Source: Bemisia tabaci
Taxonomy: Eukaryota > Arthropoda > Insecta > Hemiptera > Aleyrodidae
Reading direction: 5' to 3'
DNA: 64,000 nucleotides
Assembly (NCBI RefSeq): GCF_918797505.1
Contig: NC_092794.1
Span: 62,543,167 to 62,607,166 of the forward strand
Both the position numbers and the translations under genes were made by a program. This document shows positions 1-11,802 of this stretch, piece after piece (position 1 is the stretch's first letter; every line of letters starts with the position of its first letter). The notes below the pieces were generated by a model, which had not been told where the DNA came from, did not search any database, and saw only the letters and a program-made list of their open reading frames with translations.

Positions 1-520
1 TAAAGTTTAAAGTTCTATGTAACGTATTGATGGAGCCTTAAGTGTTTAAAGTTTCCACTTAGTGTCTGACCTCTCCCATGGCCTCGCTCCACTGTGCGCC
101 ATCTCGTCCCGCATCAACCGCTCCTGTCCCCCCCGTCCCCCGCCTTTCGATCCCCAATTACCCCACCGATCTCCTCTAATTGATGGGTTACGTGTCATCT
201 TTACTCTTCAAAATTTCCTGCACTTGCACCGTTCCGCACGATTTTTTTTTCACTTTATTTCAATCGACTCTCTTGTTTAGACAATGACTCTCCGCGCTGG
301 ATCCGACTGGAAAGTATGTCAGTGGATGCTTTGTCCCCCGCCCCCACCCTTCCGGCCACGTCACCCGCCCTTCGCCCCCCTCCCCCTCCCCCACTGTCAC
401 GCCGGTAGTGTGTCTAACGGTCAATGTTGCCATTACGCATTGCTTAGTGGCAACCCTCTTCGATTCAATCTACTGATTTAGTGACTATATCATTCCATAT
501 TCGATGGTTCCCTAATATAA
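1..520. other. Gene-free, C-rich stretch
   Basis: No coding region is recognised. Positions 120-410 carry long C runs and pyrimidine-rich tracts. The segment around 40-105 resembles 8665-8715 (both contain GTTTAAAGTTTCC followed by a GACCTCT block), and GCTCCACTGTGCGCC recurs near 27000, so an old dispersed repeat is likely. Confidence 0.4.
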
Positions 521-968
521 ATGTCGAAGGCAAATAGTCAAATCAAGCATTTGGTTAAATGCCTAGGCAAATGATCAAATATTCTTCCTTAGACTGAAAT
601 TCTGATTATTTTATTTACTGTAGACAAAATAATGCTCTGATCACGTGGGAAGGAATTCTCTGTAGAGATGTGCTTCATACAATGATAAATAAGTTGTTTC
701 TAGTCCTGGATTGCACATTTATCTCAAAATACACAGAATTGAATAAAATAAACATATATCACAATTTGGACATTTGAAGAAATACGAGGAGCATTTTTGA
801 ACAGAAAATGAAATTACAGTCTATGTACTTTTATGGATTTTTACTCTTTAAATACTGGAAATTTGAGAGGTCTCTGTGAAAACATATGGAACATCGTAAC
901 CTCTGAGAATTTGACTATCTACCTAGGCATTTAATAAAATGCCTGATTCGACTATTTGCCTTCGACAT
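521..968. mobile_element. Non-autonomous inverted-repeat element, ~450 bp
   Basis: The ends are inverted copies of each other over about 58 bp, starting ATGTCGAAGGCAAATAGTC on the left and mirrored at 910-968. The interior is AT-rich and has no coding potential. This is a MITE-like structure. The superfamily is not clear because no convincing target duplication is visible. Confidence 0.7.
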
Positions 969-2278
969 AGATAAACTGTTAGGACAGCGATAGCTCTGCC
1001 GCGCTTTTCAAGGGTGAAACAATTCAACGGCGATATACTTTATATCGGAGCCGCTAAATCAGTATATTAATAGAAAGGCCCTGGACGATTGGAGGAAAAT
1101 AACGCGACACGATTAATCAGAGTTAACTGGTAGTCTGATAACTTAACTCAGCCTTGATACCATTTCGAGGAGTTTGACCGCATGGGTGTAGCTGAGGGCA
1201 AGGTGGGTACTTGAAAGTTGGGATCGTATGAGGTGGCTTAGTACCGATGGACCCTTGTGAAGGGTAAATGTGTCCTTCGCCCCGCCCCCTCGCCCAACAA
1301 CATTTTTCCAGATACGCTTACAGTTGACCTCGCATTGCGGCTTATCACTCCGAAAGTTCAAATTTTCATTTGAAAAAAAGACAGTGCTCGGATGCAAGGA
1401 TGTATATAAATGTCAAAAATGTTTAATTATCAAAGGCACTGCAATTAATCCTCTAATAATGCGTTTATTCATTACTAAATTTGAAAGCTCGATCCTGTCA
1501 GACATGATAAAAAAGATTTTTTGGAGCTCCTTTATTTGTCCATGAATTTGAATTTTTCCCATGTGAAATGTTATGAAAAACACTTTGGTGCCATTTGTCT
1601 CATCTAAACTCAACTCCTGAGCTTATGACTTGCTCATGCTAGTTCACCGAAAACATCTTGCGTGTTAAGAAGACGTGCAAGTATCTCAAAATTTTACTCT
1701 CAACCCGTGGTATCAATGTCGCGCCATAGGATGTTGACTGCAGGGGCGGTTGGGACAAACTTTTTGAGATCGGCTTACTTTTTTTCATTAACAAGGAAGT
1801 TAATTCAAAATCGTTTTTTTATGGTGTTGAAGAAATTGAGAAATACCACTGCTTCATGAAAGCGTTAACCTCCGCAGTTTAACTCTAAATGAAGACTGAA
1901 TACATTAACAAGCTTGCCACCTGATGTGGAGATTTCAAATGCGGAGGAGGTTATTTCTGGCACATAGTCACGGCAATTCTCCTAATGTATTCATCCCTTG
2001 TCTCTGCACTGGCTGAAAATGGAGGTGGACTCGTTTATAAAGCAATAATGTCTTCCCCCACGGCCTCAGATTCAGATCATTTTTGACCATGAGATTTGTT
2101 GTTAAGCACCGTGTTTATCGACCAAGAGCCTTCCAAGAAAAGCCTTGATTTAAGGGATCTGCTAACTTTCATTACGTTTTAGCTATGGGAATTATTTTTG
2201 CTATCATGGGAAGATTTCAGTTCCTCTTAGTTTTAGGGGTAATCGTAGCAACTGCATTTCAGTCTCTCAATTTTATAT
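969..2278. other. Gene-free stretch
   Basis: Only short open frames without recognisable domains occur here. I see no gene and no clear repeat structure. Confidence 0.4.
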
Positions 2279-2346
2279 CAGTGGCGCAGCTAGGAATTCT
2301 TTAAGGGGGGGGGGCTCTATTCAAAAACGTGACGGTAAATTTCTTT

Positions 2347-3308
2347 CTCTGGTAAAAATTGGCAGTAGAATCCGTGTTCCAAAATACCATAAACCTACAG
2401 CCGGCTGTAAGATTTCCCATAGCTTCTATAGCCGGCAACACAATTTCTTATAGCCTTTTATAGCCGATGGCGACTAAGCAACAGCCTGGCGATAAAGTGT
2501 ATGCTAAACGTTACTAATTACGGATGCTAGGACTTAGTGAGTTTTTGGACTAACGCTCTCTTTTTGGGCCGCAGTATCTTGATTGAATTTGCGAGGAAAG
2601 CTCCGTACTTTTGAAGGACGCCTGCCTTTCCTAATATGTTCGAGTGCCTTCAATTTCGTATGATGCTGTGCAATACCTCTGGTGTGAAATATTTGCTTCA
2701 AGCGCCACGGTACGCTGCAGCGCGGCGGGCGGGCAGCCAGCGCGAAACGCGCATTGGCGCCTTCAAACCTAACAGGGATACTTCACGCATTGCGCAATGC
2801 GTGAAGTATCCCTGTTAGGTTTGTAGACGCCAGCGTGCCGCCGCGCCGCTCCGCTTTGTGTTAGGCTCTAATATTTAATCTCGTGGAGTCAGCGTTTTTC
2901 AACTCATGACTTTGAAATGTTTGCACACTCAGTATATGTATGGATTATTCTCATTTTAATTGATGAAAAAAAATATGTAGTAAAGGAAAATATAATGTGC
3001 GTTTTGTAAATATTAAGGTGATTCCGTACAAACTTAAGGATGTACAAAGCACAAGAATTTCTACACAATTTCTTATAGCCTTTTATAGCCGATGGCGAAA
3101 AAGCAACAGCCAGGCGATAAAGTGTAAAGCCCGGCGATAGGAACTATAGCCCGACTGTATAATTTTTTATCGCTTCGTGTAGCCCGGCCATATGATTTTT
3201 TCCACTTTCTACAGCCAGCTATATGATTTTCTATCGCCCTCTTCAGTCGGCTATAAGAACTCCTATGGTATTTTAAAACGCAGCTCCTATCGCATATTTT
3301 TACCAGGG
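2347..3308. mobile_element. ~960-bp repeat with CCCTGGTAAAAAT-type ends, copy 1
   Basis: The termini are inverted: GGTAAAAATTGGCAGTAG on the left, and a mirrored version ending TTTTTACCAGGG on the right. Just inside each end lie several blocks based on AGCCGGCTRTAAG/ATAGCC, alternating on both strands. The centre (about 2630-2990) is a GC-rich core with a perfect 60-bp palindrome that also occurs elsewhere without these ends. A second copy is at 6215-7151. No transposase is present. Confidence 0.7.
2764..2823. repeat. Perfect 60-bp palindrome in repeat core
   Basis: Bases 2764-2793 are the exact reverse complement of 2794-2823. The centre is TTGCGCAA within CACGCATTGCGCAATGCGTG. The same palindrome is at 6613-6672, and slightly altered versions occur near 23668-23741 and 24985-25060. 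Confidence 0.9.
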
Positions 3309-3426
3309 TTATTTTGTGTACGTCCCAGATAATACTTATTTTCTGCCCTCCAAAAGTAAAAAAAAGGTACAATTGACGAGGCTAAGGGGGGGGGGGTGTT
3401 TAGACCCCCTCGTGTCTACACCACTG

Positions 3427-3940
3427 TTTTTTATTATGTTTATGAGAATAAATATAACAAATATTCCACTATATTTTCTTGGTTTTCTTGGTTGTCGGTA
3501 CTCTGATGCTGATTCCAATCTTCTTCCAAGGTTAATTTTTAGAAATATCATTTAGATTTTATTTATATTCATAAAATCCGGTCAATTTGAAATTGCAGAT
3601 TTATAGTTTTTTTAGAATGTAAATTAATAAACCTAAAATTAGACATAGATTCAATAGTTATTGTTGATTTACTTTTTCTAATGTAGCAAAAAGTACATGC
3701 AGTAAAGGTAATACCTTCAAGGACAGTAATTTTTAAGGAAACCCAAGGATGTCATCGATTCGCATTGCTGAAATAAAACCGTATGATGACACAGAGCCTT
3801 CGGCAAAGGTTCTGATTTGCGTAAAAGGTGGTTTTAAAACGGCATGGCAATTTTACACTGTTTAATATTAAAATATGCCTGCATATGTCCTGAAAATGTG
3901 AAATCAGTTTAGTTGTAGGACCAAAACCAGAATGGAAATA
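3427..3940. other. AT-rich gene-free stretch
   Basis: I see no coding region or clear repeat between the element ending at 3426 and the inverted repeat starting at 3941. Confidence 0.4.
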
Positions 3941-4563
3941 CAATGGGCCTGTTGCAAACTTTTGCTAGAGCAAAACTAAGAGTTGTTTCTTATAGATAAT
4001 GCCTCAAAAATCACGATGAGCGCATCGGCAAACTCTGAAATGCACTCATAACTTCACAAACTGCGTAAGAAATTTGCGGTTTTTTGAGCTTCCCGCTTCA
4101 AAAACGATACTACGGCACAGGTGAACATTTTGTAAGAGGAGTCGTTCCATCGTCGGCAATACTCATCATGGCCGACGTCAATCCGCCAAAACACGTGTGA
4201 TGGGACGAGATAACACCTGAACTGGATTAGACCAGATAACAATCGGTGTGTTAACGTTCATATTTTCCACGCCCGAATTGATTGACCTTGAACTCTCCTC
4301 GAATTACGCGCGGAACTGCGTGCAAGCGTCGGCCATGATGAATATCGCCGACGATGGAGCGACTCCTCTAACAAAATGTTCACCTATGCCGTGGTATCGT
4401 TTTTGAAGCGGGAATCTTAAAAAAACGCAAATTTCTTACGCAGATTGTGAAGTTATGAGTGCATTTCAGACTTTGCCGATGCGCTCATCGTGATTTTTGA
4501 GGCATTATCTATAAGAAACAACTCTTATTTTTGCTCTAGCAAAAGTTTGCAACAGGCCCATTG
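3941..4563. mobile_element. Foldback element with ~230-bp arms
   Basis: The sequence from CAATGGGCCTGTTGCAAAC is mirrored at the right end (GTTTGCAACAGGCCCATTG). The arms stay highly similar for more than 200 bp, including a shared block around TTTTGCTCTAGCAAAAG and GATGAGCGCATCGGCAAA. About 150 bp separates the arms. No coding sequence is seen. The element is non-autonomous and its superfamily is undetermined. Confidence 0.8.
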
Positions 4564-4755
4564 AAAATGATAAAAAGAGCTTTTCTCTGTACGACGTTCA
4601 TTTTGAGCCATTTTAATTGATTCACCGGACCACAGGCAACTTTTTGGAAGGCTCTTTGCATGGAAATTGATAATGTAATCGAATCATGTTGGAACTCCAT
4701 TCCCATTGGTCAATCGAATCGAAACAAAACGATGGGAGCTGTACAGTGCGGTGAA

Positions 4756-4999
4756 CTGCCGTGCTGAGGATAAACGCCGTATGAGCCTATATACGTTGCC
4801 AAATTTTTTCCGATAGTATATTAATTCATGAAAAAAGATCTCTGAAATTTTCAAATGAATTAATTTAAACCGAGAATAGTATTCCCTAAACAATTTGAAG
4901 AGACTTATTCAAAAGGTTCCCCGAAAATTTTGTATCTTAGCACAGAAAAGTTTCGCAACGTTTGAAGCCTCATATGGCGTTTTTCCTTTAGCGCGGCGG
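4756..4999. mobile_element. 4-bp-TSD MITE family A, copy 1
   Basis: Starts CTGCCGTGCTGAGGATAAA and ends with the mirrored terminus (GGCGTTTTTCC...GCGCGGCGG). Flanks TGAA and TAAA match at 3 of 4 positions. Family features: ~255 bp, inverted ends CTGCCGTGCTAAGGAA, subterminal GCCGTATGA and GTTGCCAAATTTCC blocks, AT-rich middle, no coding sequence. Confidence 0.8.
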
Positions 5000-6076
5000 T
5001 AAAAGCAACATCTAGTCAGAGCCTACTGCCAGGTAGGGTTGTCAGATTGTCTACTATAGTGACATCCTATCCGACTATCCGACAAGGTATGAAATTCAGC
5101 ACTGCGGGACAAGTGTTCTTTTTAAAATTTCACACAAAACGCGTGATAGCGAAAAATTCCAAAATAATATCTTCAGTGAGAAATAACCGTGTGCAACATA
5201 CACATATCCCTCTTTTTCTAGTACAAGGCGTCTTCAACCTTGTCAACAAAAAGTTAGGACGCAGGAAAATTCTTCTATTGTAAAATCCCAAAATTACTTC
5301 AAAGTGCTCGATTGACTCTGCCCCCCCCCCCTCCTTCAGAAATTCGAATTAACATACATAAGCGTTACTCTCTAACAATAAGTGACAAGTTGAATTTTGA
5401 AACTTTCAATGCGTACATCGTATTCTACTTGAAATTTTAATGAGATAACATAATTATTTTGTAGTGTAATTATTTCGCATCGTGTCTTGCGGTCCATTTT
5501 CATAGTTAACTTTGAAACATCTGTATGCGAGGAAAATTGGTGATTTTCAGTTGAATCTGGAAACCATGAAACCAGGAATCCCCTTGATACCAACTGCCGA
5601 ATCCTGTCTAATGACAACCGCTTAATCGCACCATTCTCCCTCCCTCCTGACAACGACCCCTCTTGCTACCGCCCCCTCGTCGGTTCACCACGGTTTCCCA
5701 CCTGATGATGTTATCCTGGTAAAAGTTACCAGCTCACCCGAAACGCCCCCAGCCCACACCTCATTCCCCAGCTCAGATTATATTTTCGCGTGCGGGGGAA
5801 TCATTAATTCACTCTGCTTTCCACCTTTTTTCTTTTTCTTATTCAATCGTCGGGATTAGTCTCTTATCACACGTTGAACATTCTTTCGGACCGCAGAGTT
5901 AGAGGTAAAGGGGTTATCTCTAAATTTATCAGATTGTTCCTAAAAATAGACCATGTCCATTTTCAGATGAGCACCGAAATGTCCGATGGTAAATGTAAAT
6001 TGGACTACTTATGCTAAGAGGAACTGTATACAAACAAATAAAGGAACTGGAACAAATAAGATTTGTTTGCTTCATG
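5000..6076. other. Gene-free stretch
   Basis: Short open frames only. A C-run lies at about 5321-5331. No gene or recognisable element was found. Confidence 0.4.
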
Positions 6077-6163
6077 CAGTGGCGAGGCGTGAATGATCGA
6101 TTATCGATATTTCTCCATTTCAGCTGTGGTAAAGAATCGATTATTAGGGTGTTCGCTGCGATG
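6077..6163. mobile_element. Truncated hAT-type MITE (family F)
   Basis: The left half of the CAGTGGCG family is present (CAGTGGCGAGGCGTGAATG, then the GATCGATTATCGATATTTC and AAAGAATCGATTATTA blocks). It stops after GTTCGCTGCGA, so the right arm is missing. Confidence 0.7.
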
Positions 6164-6214
6164 AAACTTACATGGTAATTTTTGTCTTAAATTCACAGTT
6201 TTTAGCGAGTAAAA

Positions 6215-7151
6215 CCCTTGTAAAAATTGGCAGTAGGATCTGTGTTCCAAAATACCATAGACCTACAGCCGGCTGTAAGATTTCCAATAGCTTCTAAAGC
6301 CGGCAACACAATTTCTTATAGCCGTTTATAGCCGATGGCGAATAAGCAACAGCCTGGCAATAAAGTGTATGCAGGACTAAGTGAGTTTTTGGACTACCTC
6401 TCTCTTTTTGGGCAGTAGTATCTTGGTTTATTTTGCGAGGAAAGCTCCGTGCTTTTAAAGGATGCCTGCCATTCCTAACTTGTTAGAGCGCCTGCAATTT
6501 TGTATGATACGGTGCAATACCTCTGGTGTGAAATAGTTGCTTCAAGCGCCGCGGTACGCTGCGGCGCCAAGCGACGGCCGGGCAGCCAGCGCGAAACGCG
6601 CATTGGCGCCTTCAAACCTAACAGGGATACTTCACGCATTGCGCAATGCGTGAAGTATCCCTGTTAGGTTTGTAGACGCCAGCGTGCCGCCGCGCCGCTC
6701 CGCTTTGTGTTAGGCTCTAATATTTAATCTCGTGGAGTCAGCGTTTTTCAACTCATTACTTTGAAATGTTTGCACACTCTGTATGGATTATTCTCATTTT
6801 AATTGATGAAAAAAAATATGTAGTAAAGGAAAATATAATGTGCGTTTTGTAAATATTAAAGTGATTCCGTACAAACTTGAGGATTTACAAAGCACACGAA
6901 TTCCTACACGATTTCTCATAGCCTTTTATAGCCGATGGCGAAAAAGCAACAGCCAGGCGATAACGTGTAAAGCCCGGCGATAGGAACTACAGCCCGGCTG
7001 TATAATTTTTTATCGCTTCATGTAGCCCGGTCATATAATTTTTTCCACTTTCTACAGCTAGCTATATGAATTTCTATCGCCTTCTTCAGTCGGCTATAAG
7101 AGCTCCTATGGTATTTTGAAACGCAGCTCCTATCGCCAATTTTTACTAGGG
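6215..7151. mobile_element. ~940-bp repeat with CCCTTGTAAAAAT-type ends, copy 2
   Basis: Same order as 2347-3308: an inverted terminus beginning CCCTTGTAAAAATTGG, AGCCGGCTGTAAG blocks, a GC-rich core with the perfect palindrome at 6613-6672, then mirrored blocks ending TTTTTACTAGGG. Copies 1 and 2 are nearly identical through the core. This copy lacks about 40 bp present near 2500-2540 in copy 1. The left neighbour is a truncated hAT MITE. Confidence 0.75.
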
Positions 7152-9211
7152 AATAAAAACTGTTAATGGATAATCGGATTTTTCTTCCAAGACAAAAGAA
7201 GTTGCACAATCTTAGCAAACTTGAAATTCTCCTGGTTCCTTTTTGCAAAATGTAATCCATATGGCTTCTGCGCTTTTTAACTCTCAAGACGAAGTTTCAT
7301 TCCATGGTGCAAACTTGAGGAGTGTCGATAAGAGGAACTTGACCTGCAATGCAGCGAAACCCGCTAGACGCCAGACGCTACTTGTTATGATGTGCGGTCG
7401 CGCGCCGGCCAGTCCTAAATAAAACATGAGCTCAAATTTCTATATGGTCTTTACTTAGTTCGCATCATGTAAAGCCTAGACCAACTCGCACCCTTCCAGA
7501 GCTCTTCCGCCTCACGGAAACTTCCATCATATTTTTCATTGTTACACCTCAGCGAGGCTTGACCTATTGTAGCCCTCTAAGAAGTTGATAGTGTTTTTCA
7601 TGAAGTGCTCATTTGATTTGCGTGTCACAGCTCTAAATGGACCGACTTCAACAGAGACGCACCAAGTCACATTTTGGAGAGAAATTAGTCAGGAGCACTT
7701 TCATTCATCTAGTCGTAAATTTTCTCCTGCCAAAAATGCGAAGTCGAGAGAAAAGTTTTTTAACGTGAGAACAGTTTTTAAACTTTGTCCTTAACTTTGA
7801 GTTTTATTCAAACTGCAAACCTCTTTTTCTCAGTTCAAATTTGCGGGTTGGCGCTTTTTTCGTCAAAGTCGGCCTAATTTTACGAAGCAGAAATTTTATT
7901 TGCGTGTGCCAGCTCTGACAATTTATCAGTGTATTAAATGTAGCAAAATTAAGCGAGCATATGATGTAAAATAGTTGATGAAATCACCAACACTCTCAGT
8001 ATTTTGTCAATTGGATGCAAAATTTCCCGGTAATTTGCTATTTTTTTAAATTTGTTCTTCCACCTAATAGAGTCAAATGGGCCACTGAGTAAGTTGTCCA
8101 AACCAAACAGGATCTCACATGTACTCGTATTCTCCTCAGAATCTTGCTTATAAAAAAGATTCACACAACGAGAAGTTTATAAATCAACTGCTGAAAAAGA
8201 TATTAATAAGTAATTTAACATAAATCAAATGGAAGTGATATCATTCAATTGACGTCATTTTCATTTTTGACATTCAACCAATGTTAACTATAAACACGTA
8301 TGTCTTGTTCAAGAGTTGATTTCTAGACTTGAATTTTTGAAAAGATAATTTGTTGCATTGTGATTCAATTCGCATTTCGTCGGATGGTTCATTACACGGC
8401 GATGAGAAAAAAATTGTTGTGCTCTTTCACGAACGCACAGAAGCGCACAGCGCACAGCAGGGTGGTTTTACTTGTCCCCTGTGCTTTTAGAAACGACCCC
8501 TCCATCTTTTCAGAGAGGTCGGACATGAAATTTTTGACTAAAACAGCAAATTTTGATGTTTTTTCCGTCATATTTTAAATTTTAAGGGGTGCCGTTAGAA
8601 GAAAATTTCACGAGAAAACCATTGGAACCCCTTTCAGAACCTCAAAGTTTCGTTTAAAGGGAGTTATGAGCGTTTAAAGTTTCCAAATTTTGTCCGACCT
8701 CTTTTATCGACTCGATCTACTGTGCTACGAGTCGCTGAACATTCACCTTAAGAGTAGAGTCAAAGAGCTGAGTTTTTTTTTCGGAACAGAGAGACTTCTC
8801 ACCGTGATATATCATTTTCTCTAATAGCACAGCTTAACAGGGCAAAAGCGGTGAACGAGTGTTGGCACTTGAAGTGGGCATTACGGGTGCGGAGGAGGAT
8901 GAGTATTTTTATCCACCTCAAAGGAGGTCTTCGGTATTCCGTTTCGAGGCTAGGAAAATGGAGGGCGCAGGGCTTGCTGCTTTGCCTTATTTTGGCCCCG
9001 TAAAATTTTGATGACTCTGCGGTAACCGCTGAAGAAGGCGCGAGTCTTCTTCAGGTTTAAAGGCGCATCGCAGGGGGCTCGCCCTTGTATCTCTTGATAG
9101 ACGGGTAGTTAACTGACTTCACTAATAAACCTCTGCTCGCTAATTTGCATTGTGGATTTGCCAAATCTCTCGAAATTCATGTGTTTTCTACCGCTTGCAC
9201 TCAGAAAAGAA
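7152..9211. other. Gene-free stretch with one MITE half
   Basis: At 7176-7262 lies one arm of an element ending GGTTCCTTTTTGCAAAATG (compare 46713-46958). The rest, to 9211, has short frames only. The block at 8570-8715 resembles 1-100. I see no gene. Confidence 0.4.
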
Positions 9212-9418
9212 CACTGGAAAAAATGGCGCTTGGCTCAAGCACGATAATGCTTGAATTTGCCGCCAAGAATTTGTTTTATCTTGATTTAAGCTGATTTTTT
9301 CTTGATACAAGCAAAATAATGCTTGGGTTAAGCGAAAAAGTAGTTTCTAATAAGCAGCAAAATCCTTGATTTTAGAAAAAATACTTCTTGCCGGCCAATT
9401 TAAAATTTTTTTTCAGTG
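9212..9418. mobile_element. CACTG-ended MITE, 207 bp
   Basis: Termini are CACTGGAAAAAA on the left and TTTTTTTTCAGTG on the right. The interior has inverted CTTG-rich repeats (GGCTCAAGCACGATAATGCTTG, TTGATACAAGCAAAATAATG) and no coding sequence. CACTG ends would fit a CMC/EnSpm-like or related superfamily. I see no target duplication that settles it. Confidence 0.6.
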
Positions 9419-9988
9419 CAATTCGGTTGTATTGACCGGAGCCACGGGAAGGAGGGGGTAGCTTTTTCAGAGCTGCGGTTTGTAACGCTCCAATGGGCGT
9501 GGCGCCAATTTTTCGAAAATTGAAGATGAAAAATTGAAAGGTGGTTGTAACTTTTCATCCAAAATTCATCACAAAACGCTAATTTAAGGGTTGATCAAAG
9601 CGTCATTTTATTTATTTCATGGAAGATGTAGGTCTGTGCTATGATTGTATGTTACGAGGAAGGGTAGTAAAAACTCCGATTTTCAGTGTCACGTTTTTGA
9701 TGAACGGCCCCTCTAGGTTCCGGTAACCGTACCCGCATTTCATTATTTGACCCAACTCTTTCTATAATTTCGTCCACGCTACGAACTATTTGTATAGTTC
9801 GGTTCGTTTTGAATCTTTGGTTAATGAACTGAATAACAGTTGCAGGAAAGTGAGAAGTTACAGTTACGTGAATCAATCAGGAAATCTCTCTCTCTCTTCA
9901 GGAAATTTTTGAACTCATACTAGGCACTTCCTGAAAAATAATAATGGTAGCGTATGTAATTTTGACCGCGTTAAGTAGAATGAACTCG
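9419..9988. other. Gene-free stretch
   Basis: No gene or recognised repeat was seen. Confidence 0.4.
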
Positions 9989-10188
9989 AGCCACATCAGC
10001 TATTGCCAACTTTAAACGGGCAATTTAATTTTTTACAAGAGAACGTTTGTGCAGATTCCTCTGAAAGTTTTGAAGAATTTGCCTCGTACTATGCAGATAA
10101 TTCACTAAAATTTGCTCCAAAATCGGCACAACCGTTTTCATGTAAAAATTAAAGAGCCCAATTGAATTTAGCAATAGCTGATGTGGCT
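9989..10188. mobile_element. 200-bp hairpin MITE
   Basis: The left end AGCCACATCAGCTATTGC is mirrored exactly at the right (GCAATAGCTGATGTGGCT). Inside, a TTTTTACA...TGTAAAAATT pair continues the stem. Non-coding. Confidence 0.7.
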
Positions 10189-10536
10189 TGGGTCTTTTAT
10201 GCTTAATGCGATCAATTTAAGACTACTCACTGTTGCACAATTCGGTTTTTTAATTATCCTATTTAACTTTTAACGTAAATCTACTGATCCTATTAGCTAT
10301 TACCTACCCTTATTCCTCTTAAAATATGGATTGATTTCTTTCAGACGAGGTCTGCTTAGTCAGAGCGCCAAGCAGAAAATAAGATGACGGCAAATAAAAA
10401 ATTTCTGAATAAAATAAGGTCATGAGTATTTCACTGTACACCTGACGTTTCCTTGCGTGCATAGTCTTCAGTATATATTTTGAGAGGGATCCTAAGTGGA
10501 ATGCTTTAATTTATTCGTCACTTACTGGCTCATCAG

Positions 10537-10701
10537 CAGTGGCGTGGCGTGAATTGCGATGTATCGATTGTTATGACATTTAAATCTATGGTAAAGAATC
10601 GACCATTAAGGTGCTCGCTGCGAACACCCTGTTTATCGATCCTTTTCCATAGGTTTAAATGGCATAACAATCAATATATCGCAATTCACGTCACGCCATT
10701 G
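10537..10701. mobile_element. hAT-type MITE (family F) with perfect 8-bp TSD
   Basis: Starts CAGTGGCGTGGCGTGAATTG and ends with the mirrored form CACGTCACGCCATTG. It is flanked on both sides by CTCATCAG (10529-10536 and 10702-10709), an exact 8-bp duplication as hAT transposases make. The stem carries repeated ATCGAT sites around an AACACC turn. It is 165 bp and has no coding sequence. Confidence 0.9.
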
Positions 10702-10709
10702 CTCATCAG

Positions 10710-11802
10710 CACCTATACAGTTGAGTGGATCTCTTTATGCGAATGCGAATAATTTGCATAGCTTTGATATGCAATGGGCTAAGAGACAGGGCAGGAGTCA
10801 AAGGACTGCACAACCTATCATCAAGGAAGGAGGGGTGTCAAATAAAACGAAAAATTAATGTGAAATTATGAATTGAACGCATCGCTGAGAATGCTTGTTT
10901 TTTGGAAATGGAGGGGGCGATTGGGGGGGGGGGGACATTAAATTAGCACACTATTTTTTATTTCCCCCCAGAATTCGGAGGGAATGGGTAATGCGCTCAC
11001 CCCCAAATTCGTGAGATTTTTAATTGAAGGGGGGGGGGGATCTAGTGATATACGGCTTGCCACGGAAGATTTGGAGCTAATTAAATCGAGAAAATCTCAC
11101 GTTGTAATTTGTGCGTATAAATATTTCTGATACCAGCAATTCGCGTAGTTAAGTAACACTAAGTTGTGTTCATTGAATTGTAAGTCAAACAATCGATTCT
11201 TCGGATCGATATTTATAATTGATTTGAATGGAGGATAAGCAGTGTTGCCAACATACCAGAATTTGCTTTTGCCCGAAACTGGGCTTACGAATTTGGCTAT
11301 CCAACAGATCTTACATGTATGGTGAAAATCGAATATGAAGACAATATCGATTGGATAGGCGGGACTTCTAGTCGGTACTGTGGCTATAATCCCATTGATT
11401 AAAATGCATTTTCGTATCGGATAAAACGACAATCGGCTACAACGACCAATAATAAAGGCCGATGGTCGTTTTATCCAATTTACATTGTATCATATTTTGC
11501 TGTTTCGAATTCAAAAATCGATTTCATGAATAGCGTAACTAACCCATTAAAGTAGCCTGTTTGAGGACGGTGAGCATTTGACGCTTTAACCAATAAGAGA
11601 GTCTTTTCAGGAGGGTAGAATGAACCATTGCCTCTCCCTGCTCCTAATCATTAGAAGTTGAAAATTCTTTAGGGATGCAATGTTTTAAAATCTATTATAG
11701 GGTACTTCATTGACATTTTTGGAGTTTTGCCCCCTCCCTTCCTTCTCATGGCTCCAAGAAGCAAAGGCGTATAAAAAAATGTCGTCCCTCCCCCTCACAG
11801 AT
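10710..11802. other. Gene-free stretch with G-runs and a short hairpin
   Basis: G-runs occur at about 10924-10933 and 11030-11039. A 64-bp hairpin at 11416-11479 pairs ATCGGATAAAACGAC with GTCGTTTTATCCAAT. No gene was recognised. Confidence 0.45.

Larger units (their letters stand above)
2279..3426. mobile_element. Probable hAT-type outer element split by a second element
   Basis: The left end reads CAGTGGCGCAGC and the right end is GTCTACACCACTG, a plausible pair of hAT-like termini. Flanking 8-mers TTTTATAT and TTTTTTAT agree at 6 of 8 positions. Both ends carry a G-run near the terminus (2305-2313, 3386-3396). If this pairing is right, the ~960-bp element at 2347-3308 is inserted inside it. 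Confidence 0.4.
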
